NCBI GenBank assembly: GCA_024642765.1
Contig: JAHEAM010000254.1
Span: forward strand, 1-5,933
DNA from: Planctomycetaceae bacterium
GTDB taxonomy: Bacteria; Planctomycetota; Planctomycetia; Pirellulales; Pirellulaceae
Direction: 5' to 3'
DNA: 5,933 nt
This document shows positions 1-5,933 of the stretch, piece after piece. The notes under the pieces are model-generated. The model saw nothing but the letters and a program-made list of their open reading frames with translations. It searched no databases and was not told the DNA's origin. The stretch's first letter is position 1; each line of letters begins with the position of its first letter. Made by a program: the position numbers and the translations under genes.

Positions 1-332
1 CGTGCTCGCTTTTTGTTGGCGAGGGATTTCGCCGCCGCGCCGGCTGCGCGAAACGCCAAGCCTCGATTGTGGCGTCCCTTCGTTCCGATACCAATCACCG
101 ACAAAACATTGCACCGCAAACCGGCGGGTGCCAGGATTTTTGTAACAGCCAGTTCACCTGTCGCAATCTCGCCGAGCTCCAATAGTCTTGTGATCAAACC
201 ATCGGTTGCCTGGTCGATCTGTTGAGCGGATGGCGAAAGGTCCCAGTTTTCATTTTCGACCGCCGAGACAGAAATGACGATCGCTTCTGCCTCGATTTCG
301 GAAACAGGTTGTGGGGTTGCGGAAATTTGCAT
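1..332 (-). CDS. pepA: Leucyl aminopeptidase (peptidase family M17), N-terminal part only
   Basis: This is the start of a cytosolic M17 aminopeptidase, a two-metal enzyme that removes N-terminal residues from peptides. Only the first 110 codons are present; the gene continues past the left edge. Reading the minus strand from the ATG at 332-330 gives an uninterrupted protein beginning MQISATPQPV. It matches the non-catalytic N-terminal domain of M17 enzymes: an early hydrophobic strand (EAIVISVSA, about residues 16-24), the conserved stretch QIDQATDGLITRLLELGE (about 38-55), then a strand and glycine-rich turn NVLSVIGIGTKG (about 75-86), and the Ala-rich helix FRAAGAAAKSL (about 94-104). An in-frame TAG at 347-345 (minus strand) lies only four codons upstream, so this ATG is the only good start. 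No clear Shine-Dalgarno site is seen. The metal-binding catalytic domain lies outside the window, so activity cannot be judged. The gene is divergent from the UbiD-family gene. Family assignment is by pattern recognition. Confidence 0.85.
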   Translation of the reverse strand, partial: MQISATPQPVSEIEAEAIVISVSAVENENWDLSPSAQQIDQATDGLITRLLELGEIATGELAVTKILAPAGLRCNVLSVIGIGTKGRHNRGLAFRAAGAAAKSLANKKRA

Positions 333-366
333 GAAATGGAATGCCTAGTTTTGAAGGATAATGTTT

Positions 367-397
367 GAGAATTGGTCATGTTACACTTTCAATTCTC
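367..397. repeat. 8-bp inverted repeat in the pepA/ubiD divergent region
   Basis: Two perfect 8-bp arms, GAGAATTG at 367-374 and CAATTCTC at 390-397, are separated by 15 bases. The repeat lies 35 bp upstream of the pepA ATG and about 140 bp upstream of the ubiD ATG. The arms are AT-rich and no T-run follows, so a terminator is unlikely. The position between two divergent genes fits an operator for a dimeric regulator, but no known regulator motif is recognised. Confidence 0.35.
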
Positions 398-439
398 TGT
401 TATTGAATCTCTAGTATTCATTTTACCGCGATTCGGTTT

Positions 440-532
440 AGTTGCCATTGGTTGTTGCTGGTAGCGTCTTGCCTGCGGTAAAACATAGACAAGTATACAA
501 ATAGCGTCCGTCCGAATTGAAGTTGCCATTGG
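440..532 (+). repeat. Perfect 12-bp direct repeat upstream of ubiD
   Basis: The sequence AGTTGCCATTGG occurs at 440-451 and again at 521-532, with starts 81 bp apart. The second copy ends 6 bp before the ubiD ATG, so it would lie in the leader or ribosome-binding region of the mRNA. The first copy lies upstream of the tentative promoter. A looser relative, AATTTCCATTGG (10 of 12 matching), occurs at 5737-5748 just upstream of nadA. It may be a regulatory site or chance; function is unknown. Confidence 0.4.
469..499 (+). promoter_or_regulatory. Possible promoter for the UbiD-family gene
   Basis: A sigma70-like pair can be drawn: TTGCCT at 469-474 and TATACA at 494-499. The spacer is 19 bases, longer than the ideal 17. 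Transcription would start near 505, leaving a leader of about 30 bases before the ATG at 539. The -10 element is good and the -35 is moderate. This is a by-eye match only. Confidence 0.3.
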
Positions 533-538
533 AATAGC

Positions 539-2371
539 ATGGGTTACCGAAGTCTTCAATCTTGTGTGCAGGATCTCGAGCGGCACGGGCATTTGGTGCG
601 ATTCGATGATCCAATTGACGCCCATTTAGAAGTCGCTGAAATTCAACGTCGTTGTTATCTGGCCGGTGCGCCTGCGGTTCTTTTTACAAACGTGCTCAAT
701 TGCCGATTTCCAATGCTGGGCAACTTGTTCGGAACAATGGAACGAGCTCGATTCGTGTTTCGAGACACGCTGGATGCGGTACGCAAGGCGGTCGAGTTGA
801 AGGTGGACCTAAATACCTTTTGGAAGAATCCAGCGCGCTATTGGCGAGCTCCGTTGACCGCACTTCACATGCGTCCTCGACGGACTCGTCATGCTGCGGT
901 CATGGCCCATAGCTGCAACTTGTCTGATCTGCCACAGCTTGTTTCTTGGCCAGATGATGGTGGGCCATACGTAACGCTGCCTCAGGTCTATTCCGAAGAC
1001 ACGCGTCGACCTGGATTGCAAGCTTCGAACTTGGGGATGTATCGCGTTCAGCTCGGCGGAAACGATTACGAGCACGAGACGGAAATCGGCTTGCATTACC
1101 AAATCCATCGAGGAATTGGTGTGCATCACCGTACAGCGCTCGAGCAAGGCAAACCGTTTCGCGTTTCCGTGTTTGTTGGAGGCTCGCCGGCGATGACTTT
1201 GGCAGCAGTCATGCCGTTGCCCGAAGGGATGTCAGAGTTGGGATTTGCGGGAGCGCTGGCCGGTCATCGGATTCACATGCGGCGACAAGGCGAAAGTCAC
1301 ATTTATGCTGATGCCGATTTTTGTATCACTGGCATCGTTGACCCAAATCGACAAAAGCCTGAAGGACCATTTGGGGATCACTTGGGATATTACAGTTTGG
1401 TGCATGACTTTCCACTGCTCAAGGTAGATGGTGTGTTTCACCGCGAGGGCGCGATCTGGCCATTTACCGTCGTGGGCCGACCTCCCCAGGAGGATACGAC
1501 ATTCGGGCAGTTGATTCACGAAATCACTGGCCCCGTTTTGCCAACGGTTCTGCCAGGCGTGCGCCAGATTCACGCAGTTGATGCCGCAGGTGTGCATCCA
1601 CTGTTGTTAGCGATTGGCAGTGAACGCTATGTTCCCTATCGGCCGTCGGATCGACCTGCCGAGCTGTTGACACAAGCCAACGCAATTCTAGGACAAGGCC
1701 AATTGTCGTTGGCCAAATACCTGTGGATCATTGAGGAGTCCTGCGTACCGAATCTGGATGTCCACGAGATCGATTCTTTTCTGTTGGAAGTCTTGCGGCG
1801 AGTCGATTGGAAAAGAGATTTGCATTTTCAAACGGAAACGACAATGGATACGCTCGACTACTCCGGAACGGGCTTGAACGAAGGCTCGAAATTAGTGATT
1901 GCAGCGGTGGGCGTTCCACGTCGTCGACTGGCTAGCGAGTTGCCGGATTTATTCAAATTGCCTGACGGTTTTGATGTTCCAAAATTTTGTATGCCAGGTG
2001 TTTTAGCGATACGTGGCCCGAAGTTTGCTCTCGAAAAAGCGAATGATATACAATCTGAACTTTGCGTGCATTTGGAGCACCCATCGAAGTTCGACGGCAT
2101 ACCGCTCATTGTTGTTTGTGACGACAGCGAATTTTTGTCGAGAACACTCAATAATTTTTTGTGGGCAGTATTTACGCGCAGCAATCCGGCGACTGACATT
2201 CATGGCGTCGGAGCGTTTGTGACCAATAAACACTGGGGTTGTACGGGAAGCTTGGTGATCGACGCGCGGATTAAACCTCATCACGCACCGCCACTGATCG
2301 AAGACCAAGAAGTCACTGGCCGAGTCGATGCGATCGCCGCCGGCGGTGGTCCCTTGGCCAAGTATCTGTAG
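539..2371 (+). CDS. ubiD: UbiD-family prenylated-FMN-dependent decarboxylase (long form)
   Basis: The 610-residue protein belongs to the UbiD family of cytosolic decarboxylases, which use prenylated FMN (made by UbiX, not in this window) to decarboxylate aromatic or unsaturated acids. By comparison with Aspergillus Fdc1 and E. coli UbiD, the NxxxYR motif is at N164-R169, probable metal ligands are N164, H190 (in HRG) and E233 (in MSELGFAG), and the catalytic motif EGPFGD spans E275-D280, followed by HLGYY. The GRPPQE motif and the conserved block LIVVCDDSEF...NNFLWAVFTR are also present. It is over 100 residues longer than E. coli UbiD (about 497). Much of the excess lies in the C-terminal half around residues 380-500, including the motif TTMDTLDYSGTGLNEGSK, which I recall from other long homologues. 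The ATG at 539 gives the family-typical start MGYRSLQSCV; only a weak TTGGAA precedes it. The substrate is not determinable: a menaquinone or ubiquinone precursor or another aromatic acid are all possible. The symbol denotes the family. Confidence 0.93.
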   Translation: MGYRSLQSCVQDLERHGHLVRFDDPIDAHLEVAEIQRRCYLAGAPAVLFTNVLNCRFPMLGNLFGTMERARFVFRDTLDAVRKAVELKVDLNTFWKNPARYWRAPLTALHMRPRRTRHAAVMAHSCNLSDLPQLVSWPDDGGPYVTLPQVYSEDTRRPGLQASNLGMYRVQLGGNDYEHETEIGLHYQIHRGIGVHHRTALEQGKPFRVSVFVGGSPAMTLAAVMPLPEGMSELGFAGALAGHRIHMRRQGESHIYADADFCITGIVDPNRQKPEGPFGDHLGYYSLVHDFPLLKVDGVFHREGAIWPFTVVGRPPQEDTTFGQLIHEITGPVLPTVLPGVRQIHAVDAAGVHPLLLAIGSERYVPYRPSDRPAELLTQANAILGQGQLSLAKYLWIIEESCVPNLDVHEIDSFLLEVLRRVDWKRDLHFQTETTMDTLDYSGTGLNEGSKLVIAAVGVPRRRLASELPDLFKLPDGFDVPKFCMPGVLAIRGPKFALEKANDIQSELCVHLEHPSKFDGIPLIVVCDDSEFLSRTLNNFLWAVFTRSNPATDIHGVGAFVTNKHWGCTGSLVIDARIKPHHAPPLIEDQEVTGRVDAIAAGGGPLAKYL

Positions 2372-2395
2372 CCCAATATTGTTGTCGTCTTTAAA

Positions 2396-2405
2396 CTAAC
2401 GTTAG
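2396..2405. repeat. 10-bp perfect palindrome after ubiD
   Basis: CTAACGTTAG is a perfect palindrome lying 25 bp after the ubiD stop codon and 115 bp before the helicase start. It has no loop and no T-tract, so it is not a standard terminator. It could be a small protein-binding site or chance. The rest of the 2372-2520 gap shows no convincing promoter, terminator or small gene. Confidence 0.2.
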
Positions 2406-2520
2406 CCTATCGCCGACTTGCCACGATGGCTTATATTGAATTGCGATATGCGCCTTTATCGTGCCGTCGCTGTTTGCCAAATTCACTTTCGAGCCTTAAC
2501 GCTTGGGCCAAGAACTACGA

Positions 2521-4524
2521 ATGCTAAAACCTTTTGACGTTCTCGGCCCAGGTCAACTTGTTGCACGCCGATTAAAGAACTACGAAAATCGACGGGAACA
2601 GCTCGAAATGGCTGAAGCCGTGGCAAAGGCAATCACGCAGAAACGGCACTTAGTCGTCGAAGCTGGTACTGGCGTCGGAAAAAGTTTTGCCTACTTGGTT
2701 CCGGCACTTCTCAGTCTAGCAGAACCAGGCGAAGACTCGCAGCAATCGGAAAAACAGAAGAAACGTCGCATTATCGTCTCGACGCACACGATTGCCTTGC
2801 AAGAACAGCTCATAGCCAAAGACATTCCGCTGCTTAATAGTGTCGTTCCGTTAGAGTTCTCGGCCGTACTCGCCAAGGGACGCGGCAACTACCTCAGTCG
2901 CAGGCGACTTGATGTGGCGTCCAAGAAGTCCAAAGGACTGTTCAATGAAAGTGAACTGGATCAACTGCAAGTTGTTCGCAGCTGGACTGCCGAATCCAAA
3001 GACGGTTCTCGCTCGTCAATGCCACAAAAAATCGTTTCCTCCGTTTGGGACGAGGTTCATAGTGATTCGAGCAATTGCTTGAGTCGAAAATGCCCAACCT
3101 ACGATTCGTGTTTTTATTTCTTGGCGCGTCGGCGCCTTCAAAACGCTGATATTATTGTTGTGAATCACGCCTTGTTTTTTAGTGACTTGGCGCTGCGGCA
3201 GCTCGACGTCAGTATTTTGCCAGACTACGACGTTGTGGTCTTCGATGAGGCACACACGCTGGAGGCTGTTGCAAGTGACCATCTAGGTGCTTCGGTTTCC
3301 AGGTACCAAGTGCAGTACATTCTCAATCGACTTTACAACGAAAGCACTCAAAAAGGCTTGCTGGTAGAAAAGAAATTTGACGAAGCTCAGCGAAATGTTG
3401 TGAGAGCCAACATCAAGTCCAACGAGTTTTTCGACGATATCGTGGCATGGGTTGAGCGTGCAGACACACGAGCTTTCTCCAACGCGACCACTCGTGTCAC
3501 CAAAGCAGGCATTGTCGCAAACAGTCTTTCGCCGGAATTACAGCAACTCGCTGACATGTTGCGAACAAAGGGCAGTTCTTTTGAAGACATTGCCGATAAA
3601 CAAAATTTTGTTTCGGCAGCTGACCGACTGGGAACGCTGGCAAAAGTGATCGAAGAATGGCGCCGACATTCGATTGAAGATAATGTTTATTGGATCGAAA
3701 AATCAACCACTCGCCGCGGGACCAACGTCACGCTCAATGCCGCACCAATTGATGTTGGTCCTACTTTGCGGGAGCAACTCTTTAACAAAGTTGGTTGCTG
3801 TGTTCTCACCAGCGCAACGATTGCGGCAGGCAAACAAAAGTCGTTCGACTTCTTTTGCAAACGAGTTGGTTTGTCAGAACGAGAAACGCTTCAGCTAGGC
3901 AGTCCCTTCGACTATTCGAAGCAATGTCAGTTGTCGATTGTGACGAATCTTGCCGATCCATCAACCGACAAGGACTTGCATCAACGCCAATGTGTGGATG
4001 CCTTGCAACATTACTTGAAACTCACAGATGGACATGCGTTTGTGTTGTTCACGAGTTTCGAGATGCTGAATCGGACGGTTCGTGCCTTGAGTCCCTGGTT
4101 GATCGATCAGAAAATGCCGATCTTGAGCCAAGGCGAAGGGACGCCGCGCGGCCAGTTGCTTGAGAAATTCAGAAACACGCCCCGCAGTGTTTTGTTTGGG
4201 GCGGATAGTTTTTGGCAAGGCGTCGATGTTCAAGGCGATGCGCTGCGGAACGTGATCATCACGAAACTTCCGTTCAGTGTACCGGACCACCCATTGCTGG
4301 CGGCGCGTTTGGAAGCGATTCGTGCAGCCGGTGGTAATCCATTCAACGACTATCAACTGCCAGAGGCAGTAATCAAATTCAAACAAGGCTTCGGGCGCCT
4401 CATTCGTTCAAAAACGGATTTTGGGATGGTTGTAGTGCTCGATCCCCGTATCAAAACCAAACAATATGGGAAAACGTTTTTGGAATCTCTTCCCAATTGC
4501 AAGGTAAATTATGAAACCGTGTGA
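2521..4524 (+). CDS. dinG: DinG/XPD-like superfamily 2 ATP-dependent DNA helicase
   Basis: The 667-residue protein has the complete motif set of the DinG/XPD/Rad3 helicases, which use ATP to unwind DNA 5' to 3' in repair and in resolving replication obstacles. Motif I is EAGTGVGKS (residues 47-55, Walker lysine K54), motif Ia STHTIALQEQ, motif II DEAH at 242-245, motif III LTSAT, motif IV HAFVLFTSFEML, motif V around ADSFWQGVDVQGD and motif VI QGFGRLIR at 622-629. Between Ia and II lies the Fe-S region: C186, C191 and C197 have the same spacing as the last three cluster cysteines of E. coli DinG (C194, C199, C205). The first expected cysteine is Ser126, in GRGNYLSRRRL. There is no N-terminal DnaQ-like exonuclease domain as in the Firmicute DinG proteins. 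At 667 residues it is slightly shorter than E. coli DinG (716). The ATG at 2521 is preferred over an in-frame TTG at 2503; neither has a clear ribosome-binding site. It ends facing nadA. Confidence 0.92.
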   Translation: MLKPFDVLGPGQLVARRLKNYENRREQLEMAEAVAKAITQKRHLVVEAGTGVGKSFAYLVPALLSLAEPGEDSQQSEKQKKRRIIVSTHTIALQEQLIAKDIPLLNSVVPLEFSAVLAKGRGNYLSRRRLDVASKKSKGLFNESELDQLQVVRSWTAESKDGSRSSMPQKIVSSVWDEVHSDSSNCLSRKCPTYDSCFYFLARRRLQNADIIVVNHALFFSDLALRQLDVSILPDYDVVVFDEAHTLEAVASDHLGASVSRYQVQYILNRLYNESTQKGLLVEKKFDEAQRNVVRANIKSNEFFDDIVAWVERADTRAFSNATTRVTKAGIVANSLSPELQQLADMLRTKGSSFEDIADKQNFVSAADRLGTLAKVIEEWRRHSIEDNVYWIEKSTTRRGTNVTLNAAPIDVGPTLREQLFNKVGCCVLTSATIAAGKQKSFDFFCKRVGLSERETLQLGSPFDYSKQCQLSIVTNLADPSTDKDLHQRQCVDALQHYLKLTDGHAFVLFTSFEMLNRTVRALSPWLIDQKMPILSQGEGTPRGQLLEKFRNTPRSVLFGADSFWQGVDVQGDALRNVIITKLPFSVPDHPLLAARLEAIRAAGGNPFNDYQLPEAVIKFKQGFGRLIRSKTDFGMVVVLDPRIKTKQYGKTFLESLPNCKVNYETV

Positions 4525-4558
4525 GTGGTTTGGATTGTCGCCATGTAAGTCGCAGATG

Positions 4559-4590
4559 CAAGTGAGCCGAATGACCGTTTGGCTCACTTG
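4559..4590. terminator. Bidirectional hairpin between dinG and nadA
   Basis: CAAGTGAGCC (4559-4568) and GGCTCACTTG (4581-4590) form a perfect 10-bp stem. The stem can extend inward by four pairs, two of them G-U type, to a GACC tetraloop. It starts 34 bp after the helicase stop codon and ends 2 bp from the nadA stop codon, so it can serve both convergent genes. Neither side has a run of T, so it is not a textbook intrinsic terminator. It may stabilise 3' ends or stop polymerase with help. Confidence 0.6.
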
Positions 4591-4592
4591 AA

Positions 4593-5726
4593 TTAAGTAA
4601 TTTCCAGCATGCGTTCGAGAGCTTCTAACGAGTGTTTCGCAATTTCGGCATTAACCTCGATGACGTTTACGGGTGTACCTGCGACTAGGTTTTCCAGACT
4701 CCAACATAGATGAGCTAGATCAATGCGATACATGGTCGAACACATACACAAAACGGGTGACAAGAAATGAATCTCTTGTTCGGGGTGTTCTTTCTTCAAG
4801 CGATTGACCAAATGCAATTCCGTACCAATCGCCCATTTCGTTCCGGGCTTAGCCGCTTTTACTGTGCGAATGATATAGCCCGTCGATCCCGAAAGGTCGG
4901 CGATATCATTGACGTCTTGTGGGCATTCCGGGTGTACGAGAATTTGAATGTCGCTGTGATTCGCGCGAAACGCTGCGACATGTTCGGGGCGAAACATTTG
5001 ATGCACGCTGCAATGACCTTTCCAAAGAATGACCCTGCTGTTTTTTAGTGCCTCCGCCGACGTGCCGCCAAATTCGTCAGCATAAGGATCCCAGACAGGC
5101 ATTTGTTCATTTGTGATTCCCATTTTCAGGGCCGTATTGCGTCCCAAATGTTGGTCTGGGAAGAACAAAACACGTTTCGATTTAGCAAACGCCCATTCGA
5201 GGATCTTGGGAGCATTGCTCGATGTGCAAACGATACCGCCATGTCGCCCACAAAAGGCCTTGAGGCTTGCGGCGGAATTGATATAGGTCACCGGTGTGAT
5301 TTCGCTCGTATCAATGACGTCGCCTAAATCGGCCCAAGCATTTTCAACCTGATCAATCGCCGCCATGTCGGCCATCGAGCAACCGGCTGCCATATCCGGC
5401 AGCACCACAGTGACTCGCTGGTTGTCGCGTTCGCGTAATCGCTCGGGACGATTGGAAACGATGTCAGCCGTTTCGGCCATGAAATGCACACCACAGAAAA
5501 CGATAAATTCACAATCGCGCTCGGCAGCCATGCGACTGAGTTCAAGACTATCACCGCGCAAGTCTGCGTGCTCGATCACTTCGTCTTGTTGGTAGTGGTG
5601 CCCCAAGATCAACAGCTTCGAACCCAACGTCTCTTTTGCCAAACGAATTCGCCCATTGAGCGTTTCGTTATCGAGCGAGCGATAGTCATTGAAACTGTAT
5701 TGAGAAAGCGAAACGTTGGTACTCAT
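4593..5726 (-). CDS. nadA: Quinolinate synthase NadA (long form)
   Basis: NadA is a cytosolic [4Fe-4S] enzyme that condenses iminoaspartate (from NadB or aspartate dehydrogenase) with dihydroxyacetone phosphate to give quinolinate for NAD synthesis. The 377-residue protein shows the family's internal triplication. Substrate-site motifs seen are GHHYQ (42-46), TYINSAA (147-153, with Y148 and N150), FFPDQHLG (188-195) and VHPEC (264-268, with H265 and E267). The three cluster cysteines are C116 (in AGCSMAD), C239 (in KGHCSVH) and one of the pair C327/C329 (in LCMCSTMYR), most likely C329. Their spacing matches the Bacillus-type long NadA (about 368 residues) rather than the shorter E. coli protein (347). 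The ATG at 5726-5724 is chosen; an in-frame GTG at 5765 would add 13 residues unlike the family. GGAA lies about 14 bases upstream, too far for a good Shine-Dalgarno site. No nadB or nadC is present in the window, so the NAD genes are not clustered here. All key residues are intact. Confidence 0.97.
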   Translation of the reverse strand: MSTNVSLSQYSFNDYRSLDNETLNGRIRLAKETLGSKLLILGHHYQQDEVIEHADLRGDSLELSRMAAERDCEFIVFCGVHFMAETADIVSNRPERLRERDNQRVTVVLPDMAAGCSMADMAAIDQVENAWADLGDVIDTSEITPVTYINSAASLKAFCGRHGGIVCTSSNAPKILEWAFAKSKRVLFFPDQHLGRNTALKMGITNEQMPVWDPYADEFGGTSAEALKNSRVILWKGHCSVHQMFRPEHVAAFRANHSDIQILVHPECPQDVNDIADLSGSTGYIIRTVKAAKPGTKWAIGTELHLVNRLKKEHPEQEIHFLSPVLCMCSTMYRIDLAHLCWSLENLVAGTPVNVIEVNAEIAKHSLEALERMLEIT

Positions 5727-5847
5727 GATCAAACTTAATTTCCATTGGTAAAACAACACCCACACAGGTAGTTTAGGGGAATTGCGATCAAAAACGAAGA
5801 TGTGACGTATAAGTGTCCCATAACAGCGTGGTGTTTAGGTGATTTAT

Positions 5848-5933
5848 TTACAGGTGCTGCATGGAACCGCTAAAAATGAGCCAGGTTTTTGGGTCACGCA
5901 GCAACCATTGGAAGAACTTATCAGTGGAATTTC
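5848..5933. other. Unresolved window edge; possible partial gene on either strand
   Basis: Three readings stay open to the right edge and none can be assigned. On the plus strand, an ATG at 5861 preceded by AGGTG with a 4-base gap opens a frame starting MEPLKMSQVF. Another plus frame opens with GTG at 5839 and reads protein-like text such as NEPGFWVTQQPLEELI. On the minus strand, a frame enters from the right and ends at the TAA at 5850-5848 with text such as FFQWLLRDPKTW; that would be the end of a gene upstream of nadA in the same direction. At 24 to 31 codons each, none is recognisable. The 5727-5847 stretch ahead of nadA shows no confident promoter. Confidence 0.25.

Noticed and set aside
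13..225. 70-codon open frame on the plus strand at the left edge
   Set aside because: It is antisense to the pepA N-terminal domain, which is clearly recognisable on the minus strand.
389..625. 78-codon open frame on the minus strand spanning the pepA/ubiD gap
   Set aside because: It overlaps the start of ubiD antisense and covers the presumed promoter region. It shows no protein-like pattern.
1232..1597. 121-codon open frame on the minus strand
   Set aside because: It is antisense to the most conserved catalytic part of the UbiD gene, with no recognisable domain.
2373..2470. Possible promoter or terminator between ubiD and dinG (TTGCCA near 2419, TATATT near 2432)
   Set aside because: The spacing between the two elements is about 9 bases, far too short for a sigma70 promoter, and no GC-rich hairpin with a T-run follows ubiD.
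2503..2520. TTG start extending the helicase by six residues
   Set aside because: There is no ribosome-binding site ahead of it, and the ATG at 2521 gives a normal distance to motif I.
3961..4386. 141-codon open frame on the minus strand
   Set aside because: It lies entirely inside the helicase gene, antisense to motifs IV-VI, and its translation resembles no known family. It is a shadow of the real frame.
5727..5765. GTG start extending NadA by 13 residues
   Set aside because: The added residues are hydrophobic and unlike the usual NadA N-terminus, and an ATG is available at 5726.
1..5933. A novel multi-gene system (defence, mobile element or biosynthetic cluster)
   Set aside because: All recognisable genes are unrelated housekeeping or metabolic functions with intact core motifs. 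No transposase, integrase, terminal repeats, CRISPR-like repeats or tRNA was seen.

Overview
The window looks like ordinary chromosomal DNA from a free-living bacterium of roughly 50% GC, packed with housekeeping and metabolic genes. The best guess for the host is the Planctomycetes (Pirellula/Rhodopirellula-like). This rests on the look of the proteins: a UbiD-family protein of about 610 residues, a DinG-like helicase with a GRGNYLS motif and a long-form NadA. It also fits the weak or missing Shine-Dalgarno sites and the loose, mixed-strand gene order. This is inference from remembered family features, not a database result.

Layout. (1) 1-332, minus strand: the first 110 codons of an M17 leucyl aminopeptidase (pepA) that runs off the left edge. 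(2) 333-538: a 206-bp divergent intergenic region with an 8-bp inverted repeat, a perfect 12-bp direct repeat and a tentative promoter. (3) 539-2371, plus strand: a complete long UbiD-family prenylated-FMN-dependent decarboxylase with its catalytic and metal-binding residues in place. (4) 2372-2520: a 149-bp gap with no strong signal other than a 10-bp palindrome. (5) 2521-4524, plus strand: a complete DinG/XPD-like superfamily 2 helicase in which the first of the four usual Fe-S cysteines is serine. (6) 4559-4590: a strong hairpin between two convergent genes, probably a shared terminator. (7) 4593-5726, minus strand: a complete quinolinate synthase NadA. (8) 5727-5933: the nadA leader and an unresolved window edge where three short open readings compete.

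The genes do not form one pathway. PepA acts in peptide turnover, UbiD in decarboxylation (perhaps quinone or aromatic metabolism), the helicase in DNA repair or replication, and NadA in NAD synthesis. Only ubiD and dinG share a direction, and their 149-bp gap does not require co-transcription. I see no mobile element, CRISPR array, RNA gene, toxin-antitoxin pair, defence system or biosynthetic cluster. The observations most worth following up are the Cys-to-Ser change in the helicase Fe-S motif and the repeated sequence upstream of ubiD.
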